Assembly: GCA_905178155.1 (NCBI GenBank)
Contig: CAJINV010000002.1
Coordinates: forward strand, 11,472,591-11,536,590
Length of the DNA: 64,000 bases
Source: Amoebophrya sp. A120
Taxonomy: Eukaryota; Sar; Dinophyceae; Syndiniales; Amoebophryaceae
Reading direction: 5' to 3'
The notes under the pieces were generated by a model, which was not told the DNA's origin, ran no database searches, and saw only the letters and a program-made list of their open reading frames with translations. This document shows positions 25,001 to 36,061 of the stretch, piece after piece. Position 1 is the first letter of the stretch. Each line of letters starts with the position of its first letter. A program made the position numbers and the translations under genes.

Positions 25001-28000
25001 ACTCGTCAGAAGAAAGCGAGAAGCTGCTGGTGGTGTCGCTGCTCTTGCCAGAGCTTGTTCCACGGAAGAGCAACTCCTCATCCGAATCGGAGGCAATGTC
25101 TCTTGCAGGCGAGGACTCAGCCTTCCCGTAAAGCCGCTGCAGCTGTTCACGAAACGCCCGCCGTCCTCCGGGGCGAAAATTCTTGTTTTCGGAATCTGCA
25201 GAAGATGACGAGGAAGAAGTAGACGTTGACGTGGCGCTGGCGCTGCAGTCACTGCCATCGCCGTTGGCCGCTTCGTCCACCGTAGTGCTCATGTTCGTGG
25301 TAGTGGTCGAGGTACGAAAATTTTTCTGCGAAGAAAGTGGCTTCGGCTCAGTCGAGTTCGCGCCACAAACCGTCTCTTGATCTTGAAGGAGAAGGAGTCG
25401 AACATCGGTAGGCGAGATACAACCCGGAGCAGCAGACACATGACGAGGAGAGAAGTTCTGATGTGAATCTAAATGTAAATTGGCTGCCGGTGGCACTGCT
25501 GCATCGGTCCTGCTTGCAACAATCGATTTCAGCTCTGTGTCCGATGTGGGGGCGCTTGATGATTCTTCAGAGGCCGAGGACTCAATGTCCATGCAAGTGT
25601 TGTTGTCGTCCCTGCTTCCACCGTCGCCCTTCATCACCATTCCCCCGGGGCGCTGTTGATCTCTGGGGCCGATGTTCTTCTTGCCATTGTCTCTTATGCT
25701 AGGGTGCCAGCAGTTAAGTGCGTTGCACACTTTTTTCAACTTCACCTTTAGCCTCCGCCAGCGATCGGGGACCGATCGAACCTTTCTCCGTACCACCTTC
25801 CTGTCCTCCGTGAATGTCGTCCGGTACTCGTCCTGCCTTCGGCCGAGTTTTAGTAAAATTGCGTCCCGTTTCCGCCTGCTCATGGATCGAAATTTGTGTT
25901 CGCGCAAATTCTCCTCGACATTTTGCACGAGGTTGCCTTGCCACAAGTCGTCCAGGACTCGTGCGGGAACGCCCATGTGAACTTTGAGCTGCCGCAGTGA
26001 TTCGGTCTTTTCTGCCATCCAGTCCGCTGGTGGATAGAGCAAGGCGAGTTCGGGGTTGCCTTTCAGTAGCGCTGGGTGCGGCAGCAATGTGCTTCGCATT
26101 CTCAGCTGGTCCTCACGGGTACAAAGTTTCAAATTCAATGTCTCGCTCGCCCATTCTTTTCGCGTAGAGATCGCGCTTTCTCCATCGCCAGTCGTCGCGG
26201 TCGTAGAGTAGAAAATTTCTGCCAGGTGCCGACACTGTATTTTGTTTTCCTCGGGGCGTCTCCGGTATCGATCAAGCTGTTGGCGCTGCGCGATTTTTGT
26301 CCTGACCTTTCCGACCGTTAACTGCCACATGTGGGGATCGTGTTGCCAAGGGCGATAGTCCGGCGCATCAACCGCAAAGCTCGTCGCGATTTCTACTGCA
26401 GCATGTTCATCTCGGCATTCAAGCTTCTTGCGTTCTCGCTTGTGACGGGAGGCGCCAGCGCCAAGAAAGGCGGTAAAAGGACGAGCATGGTGATGGTCGA
26501 CGATTTCTTTATCAACAGTGCTCGCCCTGGCTGTGCCAGCCTTAGCAGAAACTTCACCACCTGTGCTCGACTTGTAGGACTGTGGACCCAGCAAGCCCAA
26601 TTTCTGTGCCTTTATCCTCCGGAGGGCGTACCTCGCTGAAGTCAAGAGAAAGCCCTGCTCCACGGTTTGTTTGTGCTTCGCGAGGCGGGCAGAGCGATGC
26701 GCACAAATTTGCTTTTTTTCTCTCGCACGATTCGCTCCAGATCTCGTTTTTCGCAGCTGCGTCTGCAAAGCGGATAGGGACAACAGACTTTGCGGCAACG
26801 ATCGGGCAACTTGTCGATAGATCTTTCCTGCTTGTCGCATCGGCACCCCCTGGTCGTGCCCCACTGGAGATATTTCGAACGAAGAAGTTTGTGACGGTAA
26901 TATCGGCGTCGCTTGTTGCAACAATTGGCCAGTACTAGCGCAAACAGTTGCGGTTTTGCTGCAGTAATCCAATTCCCGCTGCAAGTGTTTTCGTCCCGCT
27001 CTTCGCTTCTTCTTGAAATCGGAAAACGACTTGGTAGCGCAACTGATGCAGGTGCAGTCTGCTACCGTCACTGGACGTCCACGGTACAAGCGAGACCGCA
27101 CATCAGGTGGAAGGGCAACCGGCTTCGCTGCTTTCAGAATGGACACCTGCGGCGCGCGACAGTACGGTGGACAGACCGTCGGCAGTTCCGGACGATGACT
27201 CGGATTCGTCCGCAGAACCGACAGCAAAGAAGGCTGCACATGGTCGTAAGTAGACTTTTTCGTTGGCAGTAGACCACATGAAATTATTCTTTTAGCTGCA
27301 CCACCGGAGGAGCCAGACTCGTTGCTACCGCTTGACAGACTCGGTGATGACGGTGATGGACTTACCGTTTCACTGTCCGCTGCGCTTAGAATGGGAGCAT
27401 CGGGGTGGTACACGAAGCCCTCGACAATCACGTCTTTGTCCGCAGCTCCACCGAAAAAGGATTTTGTGCTGCAGCTCGTGTTGCTGCTATTGAACCGCAC
27501 GCATTGGCGCTGGTGCTTAGTTGCAACACTTCGCTCTTCTTGTTGATTTCCTCGTTGGTCAATGAGAAAAGGCCAAGGATCTCTCAGCGGCGGTGCCGGT
27601 CCGTAAACACGTACCATGTCTCCTGCGAGAGCTTCGACATCGTCTTCGTGCTGACTCCGAAAACCGCTTTCGTTCTCCCAGTGGTCTTTCTGCGCCTTCT
27701 CGCTTAGAGCGCGCAATATGTCGGCCCGGTACGTGGTGATATCGGCGGCCTGCACGGTGTCCAAGATGTCCGCCACGTTCTCCTGATACAGGACGGAGTA
27801 GGGCTCCTTTCCATTCTGATATATTCGCTCTCTGGTGAAGTAGTCGCCACCGCCGCGTTTTAAATGTTCGTCGTGGGTTCTTTCCGCGGCGTGCCGGAGC
27901 TCCTTGTCGACCCAAAGCTTTGTCTTTGCCCACCTCTCTTCTAGCTGCACACTGCGACGCCTAAAGGCTTCAACTTGCACCTCAAAAATCGCTGTGGCGT

Positions 28001-28868
28001 CCTTTTTTTCGTTGCGAAGGCGGTAGCTTCTCACTAGTGAGGCGGAGCGCGCGGCACAAAGATCACCTGACAATGGATTCTCCGCCGCAGCTTCTGCTCG
28101 GTCATCTCGGTGTTGATGGTGCTCGTGCTGGTGCTGCAGGTAATCAAGCCTAAATACCGTGTCATACCTTTTCGCGGCCGCAAATTCTTCTCCTTCCTTT
28201 TGGGCAGCGTCGAGAAAACAGCACAGCTTCTCGCGATGCTGGAGTGCGCAAGAGCCGGCGTATTCGTTTTCCATCGCTATCTCGGCCGCACTAAGGGTGA
28301 ACATATCGTGTAGGTGCCGGCCTTCCTCTTTCCTCCTCCTCTTTCTACTTGCAGAATTCGGTGGACGAGCAGGATCAGTTGTAGTTCCGTCCCCAATTAT
28401 TAAGTTCGAAGGCAAAGACCACGAGTCCCATGCCGAATTACACTGGTCATCGGGCCCATCCACTTCGGAGGTGCCAGCACTGGTGAACGAGACACAGCTA
28501 GTAGCTCCGACTTCGCTGGCGAAAAGAGAAACTAATTTTGCATTTTCGTTGGCAGCTTGTCCATCGACGGGGGCAAGGAATCGGAAGTCCGAAGGCAAGA
28601 AAGGCGCTGTGGGCGCCACAATTGCAGTCCCCTCCAAGGACAGGCAGTGCGTTGGTATGACCCGTGCAATTGCCAGTTGGTCTACCGCGGTCGAAATCAA
28701 ACAGCGCACCTTCTGACGCGAGAATTCCGCAGACAGCCGACCGGTGTTGAAAAGCGACTTGTATAGCGCTTCCGCCTCTTGCTGCTGAAACGCAGTTCCT
28801 ACAGCGCTTACCAGTGACGTCCCACCGGTGAAGTATGCACCTAGTTTTCGTTTTAGCTTCAGATTCAT
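22025..28868 (-). CDS. Orphan 2102-aa charged protein, 3 exons, two introners
   Basis: No recognised family. Exons are 28868-24910, 24641-24585 and 24317-22025 (6309 nt). The ATG at 28868 starts MNLKLKRKLGAYF. Both introns are repeat-type introners, and the join ...FRWKVF/RTKAQNKAAEPD.../QGYSDASSND... keeps one open frame across a 57-nt middle exon. The first exon is basic and helical in parts (QHREKLCCFLDAAQKEGEEF; HAAERTHDEHLKRGGGDYF) with a His-rich patch (HQHEHHQHRDD). It becomes very acidic and Ser-rich towards its end (SDSDEELLF, NTDDEEEWDEF). The last exon has a conserved-looking basic segment (YRFRKHKPHDFNYHLGKAME) and further acidic Ser clusters. The alternation of basic and acidic blocks suggests a scaffold or nuclear protein, but function is not assigned. 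Confidence 0.85.
24323..24584 (-). mobile_element. Introner, family A, subtype A1 (262 bp)
   Basis: Ends TATCAACTGTAAAAATGTCT and GACACTTTTACACTTGATA. Flanking 5-bp duplication TAGCC at 24318-24322 and 24585-24589. The interior closely follows the element at 2858-3119 (TTGTCATGCACGTTTTGCAT..., GATGCCTTCTCCGCATGACA..., ...ATGCAGCATCACAAGTTGCA), so the two are copies of one subfamily in two different genes. Excision plus one duplication gives ...QGY/SDAS... in frame. GC-AG is available on the minus strand. Confidence 0.96.
24647..24909 (-). mobile_element. Introner, family A, subtype A2 (263 bp)
   Basis: Ends TATGGATTGCAAAAGTGTCT and GACATATTCGCATTTGATA; the left terminus has diverged from TATCAAATG. 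Flanking duplication CGAAA at 24642-24646 and 24910-24914. The interior matches the element at 3170-3431. Removing 268 bp, which is not a multiple of 3, restores the frame (...WKVF/RTKAQ...). No AG can be placed at the 3' end; the best standard start is GT paired with a TC end. Confidence 0.95.
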
Positions 28869-28977
28869 TCCAGATCCACTACTATTGGTGCCTCTTTACT
28901 TTTCTCCATTGATTTAGAAAAACGACAGCAACAGACTAGTTCAGAAGTCGCTTGAAAAGCCACGCATGCCAACATTG

Positions 28978-30081
28978 TTAGAATTTCTGAAGATCTGTAC
29001 CTCGCATACTCAGGAGCGGCCGTTTCTCCTGAGCTCGCAAATGGCAGGCTTCTGTAATTGCTTTCCTGAACACAGCATCTTCATCCCCCATGATGCCCTT
29101 TCCTAACGTATTCTGGCTTCCTCGTGGCGCGCCCCCGTTAGTACTCAGCCCCATCCTTGTCCCAGGTGGACATGAGGAGCTACTGGAGGGCGAAGTTCCC
29201 ACGAGAAGTTGGCTTCGCGAGGACGGCGAATCTGAGCTATCGCTACCGCTGGAAGGAGATGAGGCGCAATCACTCTCGCTGCTTGGGAGCGAAGACCCAC
29301 TGGACGGCGGAGAGTCCGAAGTGGGGCAGGAAAGGGAAAGCGCGCTCGTAGTATAAAAATCCGGGAACGACTTACTAGCAGTCGGTGACAAAAATGCCGG
29401 AAGGGCGACACCAGGGGCGGCATTCCTTTTGCTCTGCTGCTTTTTTCTACTAGCTTGACGATGCGATGTTGCTGCCTTTTCTGCTGCCGGGACGCCAAGC
29501 CTCCTATGATGTGTCTCGTCGACTTTACGCATTGCGGCCTTGCTTCTTGATGTCGTTGTCGTGGCGGAATTTGTAGAATTGGGTGCTCGCCGCGACGTGG
29601 GATTAACACCAGACTCACCGATGATCACATCTCGTGGACCACCTACCCCGTTGTTTAATTGCTGCTCAACTTTGCAACGATCAGCATCTTGCCTCTCCGA
29701 TGTAACTATAGGACCATTCGAATGATGATCCCCGGCGAGGGCGGCTTCCCGTCGTCCGCCACCATCACTTCGCAAGCCACGAGAGAAGTGCTGCTTCCAA
29801 TTCTGCTTCCATGTCGCTGCTTCGCCGGACCTTTCCTGTTGCTGGCTCTTGATTCGGCGCTGATTCTCTTCGCGCCGTGCCCTCGCACTGTCGAAATTCT
29901 GCTCGCGACGTGCTGCAAGATTTTCCCGTTCCTCCTTTGAATCCAGCATGGCACACAATAGGTCGGCGTGCCTGATGGCTTCCAGAGTACAGCGGTCACG
30001 CTCGTTTTGGTGCCCGAAATGAACGACCTTGCGAGTTGCCCTGCACTCGCTAGGCGAGGTCATCTCGTCGAGTTCCTGCAT
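28978..30081 (-). CDS. Orphan 367-aa protein, helical N-terminus and Ser-rich tail
   Basis: A single open frame from an ATG at 30081; no recognised family. The first 95 residues look helical and charged (HADLLCAMLDSKEERENLAA; RARREENQRRIKSQQQE), possibly a short coiled coil. Residues 150-330 are Ser/Pro/Thr-rich and probably disordered (SDSPPSSGSSLPSSESDCAS). The C-terminus (DEDAVFRKAITEACHLRAQE) is helical again. It ends 109 bp before the start of the 2102-aa gene on the same strand, so the two genes are tightly packed. A 5' exon further upstream is possible. Confidence 0.65.
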   Translation of the reverse strand: MQELDEMTSPSECRATRKVVHFGHQNERDRCTLEAIRHADLLCAMLDSKEERENLAARREQNFDSARARREENQRRIKSQQQERSGEAATWKQNWKQHFSRGLRSDGGGRREAALAGDHHSNGPIVTSERQDADRCKVEQQLNNGVGGPRDVIIGESGVNPTSRRAPNSTNSATTTTSRSKAAMRKVDETHHRRLGVPAAEKAATSHRQASRKKQQSKRNAAPGVALPAFLSPTASKSFPDFYTTSALSLSCPTSDSPPSSGSSLPSSESDCASSPSSGSDSSDSPSSRSQLLVGTSPSSSSSCPPGTRMGLSTNGGAPRGSQNTLGKGIMGDEDAVFRKAITEACHLRAQEKRPLLSMRGTDLQKF

Positions 30082-31048
30082 CTTTTGTTTTCTTTGCGTG
30101 AGTGTGACCGCGAAAAAATCACAGCCACCACATTGTAATGATCATCTTTCCAACAGCAGATCCAGATGTCTGTCCTCGTTCCAAAGAATCACGCATCTGC
30201 AACTTAGGCAGGTGATACGTCACACACAACTACGTCTACGGTAATTGTTTGTTGTTGCCGATGAAAAAGTGCGTCATCTGGAAAAAGAAAAAATGAGCGA
30301 GTTTTATTTACCTTGGTTAACAAACAGTGTGATCGAGCTCAAAGTAGATCTAGATGACCATCGAAAGCAAAAAGATGAATAAAGCGCAAAGCATGATCAA
30401 GGAGCGGGCTGCGCTGGTGTACAACGCGCTTACTTTCTTGTTTGATATCAGCGGCCACCCCACGACGCTCGCCACTATGTTGCGCGCTTCGGGATCGAGG
30501 TCAATAAGCCAAGCTTCTCGAAGATCGATGCAGAAAGAGACAAAACTTCTAGCAAATCAGTAGCCGTGCGCTGCAGAAATGGATCGAGAATCTTCTCTGT
30601 CGTTGAACACCATAATCATCTGTATTAGTATCTACGCATTGCAGATACGGTGCAACAGCATCAAAGTGTAGCAGCATATACGACTTCCATAAAAGGTCGC
30701 AATATTTATTGTTTTCGTACGCTCAAGAGCCAAAGTGTTGCAGATATTCTCAAGCAGGTGGTGTTCAACATATGTGCAAGAGTCGATATCAACTGTAACC
30801 CAGCAGCAATATCGGTCTTCTTGTTCTGGAATCAATTCTAGTATACTCAAGAGTGCAAGAATCATTGTGAAGTTTTGCGAAACTCAACCGCGATGTGACA
30901 CACGTATTATCTGAAACTTCATATCCTACATTTACGCTTTTGTTTTTGCCTTGCTCTGTTGAAAAAAATCAAAGCCGCCTTCAATGCTATACAAATCACA
31001 TCGCATCCAAAGTAAAGGTAGTCCACCTCCACGTTCGCAAGCTTGTTT
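30082..31048. other. Intergenic with a possible small plus-strand gene
   Basis: No firm gene, apart from the candidate at 30354-30563 listed separately. The rest is AT-rich and lacks visible repeats or splice signals that lead anywhere. Confidence 0.45.
30354..30563 (+). CDS. Possible small plus-strand protein, 69 aa
   Basis: An ATG frame starting MTIESKKMNKAQSMIKERAA and continuing LVYNALTFLFDISGHPTTLA has a more protein-like composition than its surroundings. A good acceptor (TTTCTTGTTTGATATCAG, ending about 30451) lies inside it. From there a second plus frame stays open (RFGIEVNKPSFSKIDAERDK and on), so the true structure may be two exons in different frames. No family is recognised. If real, it would be one of the few genes in the window on the plus strand. 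Confidence 0.3.
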   Translation: MTIESKKMNKAQSMIKERAALVYNALTFLFDISGHPTTLATMLRASGSRSISQASRRSMQKETKLLANQ

Positions 31049-32506
31049 CTACAAACGAAACGTTCCGCGGGTTCGAGACGCCAACTGCGCTTTGGCCTTT
31101 GCAGTTTTACTCCCCGCTTTTTTCGGCTTCGGGCCCATCGCCTTTGGCAACATTCCGGCATCCTGGATCTCGCTGAATTTTTCCAAGTCGCCCATGGCGT
31201 CTTCGGGTACCTCGTCAACCTGATCCGCATAGACTTGAAAGTCTTGCTCCGCCGGCTCGGGTGCTTCTTCTGGCGGAAGATCCTCTTCGGCTTCTTTGCC
31301 CGTTTTCTCGTCGTAGTGCCGCAGGACAGTGCGCCCGCGCGACCCCGGCATGAGACAGAAAAATTCTGCCTTACCTTTTCCATTGATATCCGGCTTGGTT
31401 CCGGCTTTTTCCGCCTGCATCTTCCTGAGCCAGATCTCGTCTTCATCCTCCGGCTGCCCCGGCACGACCGTGCGCCCGTACTTCTTCCCACTCAGCCCCA
31501 TCACCTTGGTTGCTGTTTTGCGCTGCTGGAGGAAGAACCCCGTGCTGCCACCGACGTCGTCATCACTCGACTCCGCGTCCTCATTCCGCTCCAAACGCTG
31601 GTCTTTTGCTCCCCGCCACGTCCTTTCTCTCGAAAGCAGCATCTGCTGGTCCGCGAGAACTCTTGCACGCTCTTGCTTGATCGACTTCGCCTCCTTAATT
31701 GCGCCCCTTTTCAGGTGCAGCGGAATGGGCGGCGTGATGATCATTTCGTTCACCATTTTCGCGATCTCTGACGGTGATTTGTTCTTCCCCTTTCCCTTTG
31801 ATGATCCGGCGGTCCCTGGCCTGCTGGACGATAATTGTTGTTCACCGGTACGACCACCACCATCACTTCCAGAAGAGGTTGACGAAGTACTTCTTTTCCT
31901 AGCACTTCTGGTGGTTTTTCCCGATGAAATTACACTCGTCGTGGCTCCACCACCTCCGTGCTTCCCCATGCCCTTCATGACCGGCATTTTCCTCTTCGGT
32001 GACGGCGACGATTCCGAATGCGTCAGCAGCTCGGGCTGCGCCAGCCCGTAGCTGCTCGTGACCGGCCCCACGGTCGCTAGCTTCTCCCGCATGCGCTGCA
32101 GCGCGTGCTCGCGGAACATCTTCTGCCGGTGTCGCATCTCTGCGCCTTCCTTGTCCAATTTCTCCAGCTTATGCTGTGCAAAAGTATCGTACTAGTATGA
32201 ATTGCATTACAAATTTTTTCAAAAAGAAAAGCCCAATTTGTAATGCTGATTTGCCTATAGATGGGCAACTTGTCATGTATATCAAAGGAGCAAGTGAATC
32301 ACTTTCAAAAGAATCATAGGGTCGAAAAAAAAAAAATTCGGAGCGTCCCCAACTTCCGTAGCGCCTGCAGCTTTTTTCCCCGCGCCAGACACAGCTGGTC
32401 GGTAGATTGCAGTGGGCGAATGCTTGAGAAGGCTACGACCAAAAGCCCCAGGCGTCGCATTTTGGTAAGGAGAAGGCTGCGAGATGTAGTGCGCAGAAGA
32501 TGCCAT
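31049..32506 (-). CDS. Orphan 442-aa protein, 2 exons
   Basis: Exon 1 runs from the ATG at 32506 (MASSAHYISQPSPYQ) to 32303; exon 2 from 32173 to 31049. The 129-bp intron has GTGATT at its start and TTTTGCACAG at its end, and keeps the frame (...DPMILLK/HKLEKLDKEG...). Exon 2 opens with a helical segment (MRHRQKMFREHALQRMREKL), then a low-complexity basic Ser/Gly region. A charged part follows (AKMVNEMIITPPIPLHLKRG; KQERARVLADQQMLLSRERT; EDEDEIWLRKMQAEKAGTKP) and then an acidic C-terminal third. No family recognised. The donor is the weaker of the two splice calls. Confidence 0.72.
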
Positions 32507-33297
32507 AGAAGATACCCCAAGACCAGCCCCAAAGCATCATACCGTGGTGCATAATGCTACCCCGCATGGTGCTACTGGCGCACTATTCTTACTTTTGCCC
32601 TACTCTACTGTTACCAAGTGGCAGAAGTGGAACAGTGGAGGTGTAATCACTTGAGATGAGCAGCCTGTTTCAGACGAAAAAAAGCCAAACCCACTTGATA
32701 TCTGCTAGGGTGATTTGACGCGAAAAAGACGTGTTTCGGGCATCAATTTGATGCCAAAAATCGCGGCTTTTTGCAGGGGTGATTCAAGCAGATTCGAAGC
32801 GGGAGGAGTCAAATGAATCATAGGGCTAATTGATAGCTACAAAACGCAAGGTGATTACACCTCTTTTTTTGCTTCGAAAAAGATGAATTTTTGGCAAAAG
32901 TTGAGCTTTTTTCAGAAAATCCGACACCCTCGGGACGCTACGCCCGACGGTATGGAGGTGTAATCACTTCATTTTTATGGTGTCGCTTTTCCTATCTTTA
33001 GCAATGGGCTTGTGCTTGGTATTTTGGGTTGCGAATGCTTCCCCCGAGTTGTTTGCAAGCTATTCAGGCGCGATGGCCCCAGCGTCCACTCATGGCCATT
33101 GCGTTCGTCCCCCGTAGCCACCAACCAAATAGCGCAAACCTTATCGAGAAAGGCGCGACCTTCCTGAGGAGCGTCGCTGTGTTTCAGGTTATTTGGTTGT
33201 ATATATTGGGCGCTTCCTTATGCGTGCGAGCCGGGCCATGCACTGCGGTACTTGGAAAGTTTTTTTTTTCCGTATGGTGATTCATTTGTAAGGTGAT
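32507..33297. other. Intergenic with short direct and inverted repeats
   Basis: No gene. GGAGGTGTAATCACTT occurs at 32637-32652 and 32954-32969, and its near inverse AAGGTGATTACACCTC at 32848-32863. Related GTGATTCATTT-type strings recur at 33270-33305. A run of A/T tracts lies between them. This stretch is the region immediately upstream of the gene starting at 32506. Confidence 0.6.
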
Positions 33298-35486
33298 TCA
33301 TTTACCCCTGTGATAATGTATAATTGCAATTACTAAACTACGAGTACGATACTTTTGCACAGGATACAGCTGCTTCAAGTACAACACCGACCCTACATTC
33401 CAGTCGAGCTTCAGATTGCGGTCGTCGAAGCCCGAGACGGTGTTCCCGTACATGTCGATGGCGGCGACGTCGTCTGGCGGCTTCAGCACCACGCGCCCCG
33501 TGCGCTGCTTGGAGAACTTGCAGCTATCCGGCCGCGGAACCGGCACCCGCCGCTGCCGCGCGGTGCTGCTTGTGGCGGCGGCTTTTGACGTTCCGACGAC
33601 CAGTTCCTCTTGCGGTTTGGACGGGGAGGAACTATTCTGGTACACCGTGTTCAGCAATTCCGTCCGGTTCATGAATGCACTGTGTGGTCGGGTCCTCGCC
33701 CGTCCTGGCGCGCTTCCCGTCTCCCGGCTGCCGAAGTGCACGCTCCCGGGCAGGTCCGCGGGCGGCATATTGGCGGTTGCCTTCACGCACCTCGTCAAAT
33801 TGTTCGGACGGTGGTCCTTGGACCTTTCCGTAATGCCGTGCTCCGGGGAGGTTGAGCGCTCCGGGGACAGCGTGCGGTTCGGATCCCGGGTGTCCGTGTT
33901 GTAGACGGCACTGTCGATCACGCTGGTCGGGCCCTTGTGGTTGGCGAACGCCACACCGAGTTTCGGATTGCGCGTGAACCGAGACGTGGAATCCTTTCCC
34001 GCTTCGTCATAAGTGTTGTTGAACATAGAATCCCGATTCTTTACCGCTGCAGACTCCATTCCGCGAGATAACGTTGCCGAAGGATGCTCCGGCCCGGGCG
34101 GAAAAAACGGGTTCTCGAAGCCCTCGGGTAGCAAAACCATGTCCGCTAGCATCGAAGGGACCTGCTCTGCATTCTCCACGTCCCGCGTGTTCATTTGCAG
34201 AGCCGCGGAAAACGCCTGAACGTTTTGATTGCGATTGCATACGGTTTTTACGGCAAAAATACCTTCTTCATTTTCATCAAAAAAATTATAGATTCATAGC
34301 ATGAAGATCGTCGACAGAATACAGAACGGCATGGGAGGCGTGGTTAAGACTTGTTACGTCTAATTCGTATCTCCACAGTACCTTTTGGTCTTGTATCATT
34401 TCCATGTGTTCTCCAGCAACAGCGCCGCCATTTGAAAAGTTTCCGCCGAAAACTTTGCTGCTCGGGCTCAGATCTCCCCCCACACCAAACGCCGCTTCGG
34501 CAGAAAATGGTCGCTGGTTCAAAGCCAGAGAGCCCATTTGGTACGGAAAGTTTTTCCCCAAACTATCACTCGGAAAAGCTCCGCCTGCCACGTTGACCGT
34601 GGACGATTGGGGGCGGCTCGCGTTTTTCTGCGAAGCCGGCGTGTAGCCCACGACGCCCGAGGTAGCCGAGTACGCGGCGGAATGCGGCCGAGCCTCCTTA
34701 TTTTCGGTCGCGCTGTACTGCACCGCACGCACCACGCGGTTTGATTGGGGTCGCGCGAGCGGTAACACGGTCTGTAACCGAGGGCGCGCGGTGTCCGGCC
34801 GGGGGTCGGACGGACCCGCGGTGCTCTGCTTGACGCCGGCTTTGTGGACGTCAAACTTTGGGACCGCGAGACCTGTGGAGGTGGAGGACCGGGATTGTAC
34901 AAAATGAAAATACTTGGTCTGTCCCTCGCGGTCTTAATTTTGTGTCATGCACACGATGTGATAGATGAGAGGCATGAAAAGACAAACGGAAATAAAGCAA
35001 CGAGTCAAAGTCCATCTTCAAGTATTGACATCATCTAGTACCATGGTTCTGATCGAAGTAGCTGTTTGCGGTAAGTGGACGCCCGACCTGCTTCACGAAA
35101 GCATCCAGGGTCCGCATGCGATCCCAGTCTTGCGGCACCCTGGAGATATTCAAGGTATTCTTTTTTCTCGTGAGTTAGGCTAATGTAATAAGAAAGTGCA
35201 ATTACTCTAATCGTAGACGTAGCTAGCAGGAGAAATCGCATAAGTAATTCATCTGCAGAAGGTCGTACATCTACATTCGCATTCCAACATCAAGACGACA
35301 AAATAAATGGACCGAAGAGCACAGATACTACACAAAAACTTACCTCCTTCCTCCGGCACTGGCAGCATTGCTTGGGTTCGGAGCCAGTTCCAGAATCGAT
35401 CCATCTCCGCCCGATACGTCTTCGGGAATGAAATCGAGGGGATTCATTCCCCGGTCGAAAGCGTCCATTTCGGCCGACTCTGCCAT
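33298..35486 (-). CDS. Orphan 549-aa protein, 4 exons
   Basis: Exons are 35486-35344, 35139-35042, 34872-34382 and 34215-33298, with three clean GT-AG introns of 204, 169 and 166 bp (GTAAGT/CTCCAG, GTACTA/CCACAG, GTACTG/GTTCAG); all joins keep the frame. It starts MAESAEMDAFDRGMNPLDFI. Exon 2 carries a compact segment (QDWDRMRTLDAFVKQVGRPL) that looks folded. The rest is Pro/Ser/Arg/Asn-rich with repeated R-P-H-S or R-P-Q-S strings (RPQSNR, RPHSAAYS, RPQSSTV, RPHSAF) and is probably disordered. It ends LVIAIIHYHRGK, and the last 20 residues could instead be intron read-through. No family recognised. Confidence 0.8.
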
Positions 35487-36061
35487 CTTTTCCAGTTCAA
35501 TCTATCTATGATTCAGCAACATTTCTGGTGCAAGAAATAGCTCCGCTATGATATCGTATGTAGTGGCCCTCGCACACCGGATCCTCCTCCTCGCGACGGC
35601 AACCAAATCATACTCATTTGATTCAAGCAACTCTTGGGCAGATCACGAGCATCTCGACTGACCTCTCGGCAGTTTTGTGAAGAGCGCCGCTCGACGAGTC
35701 CTGTAGTCTCGCTCTCATGTGGAAACGCAAACTTCAACTTGATGTTTTGTACCTGAGAGTGGCTGTTGCAAACGACGACGACAGCATGATCCACATAGAT
35801 GGCTGACGGAACCAGAATATGAAGAACGAAACGTGCATTCATCGAAGAACAAGAATTATCAATCTCAACGACGCTAGTTACAACTTTTGTGACTGTGATT
35901 TATTCGATGTACTCGTCACGATGCGCTTATTGTAATGTAAATGTAATGTGGTTTCTTCAACACAGCGGCGCTCACATCGATGTTCCATCCTTTGCATGAA
36001 AAGAGGTCAAGGCTCAACTTCATGCGCGTCCAGAAGCTGAAGCTAGGGGCTATAAACCACG
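35487..36061. other. Intergenic, weak exon candidate
   Basis: A minus-strand ATG frame at 35842-35546 begins MNARFVLHILVPSAIYVDHA and meets a CAG/GTACAA donor after about 35 codons, but I found no acceptor that continues it convincingly. Otherwise nothing is seen. Confidence 0.4.

Noticed and set aside
28978-29618. Long alternate frames opposite and alongside the Ser-rich gene
   Set aside because: Shadow frames caused by Ser/Gly/Pro-rich codon use; the chosen frame is longer and starts at an ATG.
32174-32302. Intron of the 442-aa gene as an eighth introner (contains GCATTACAAATT/AATTTGTAATGC inverted repeat and a TATC)
   Set aside because: No matching inverted ends and no 5-bp duplication at its borders; a plain GTGATT...CACAG intron explains the frame.
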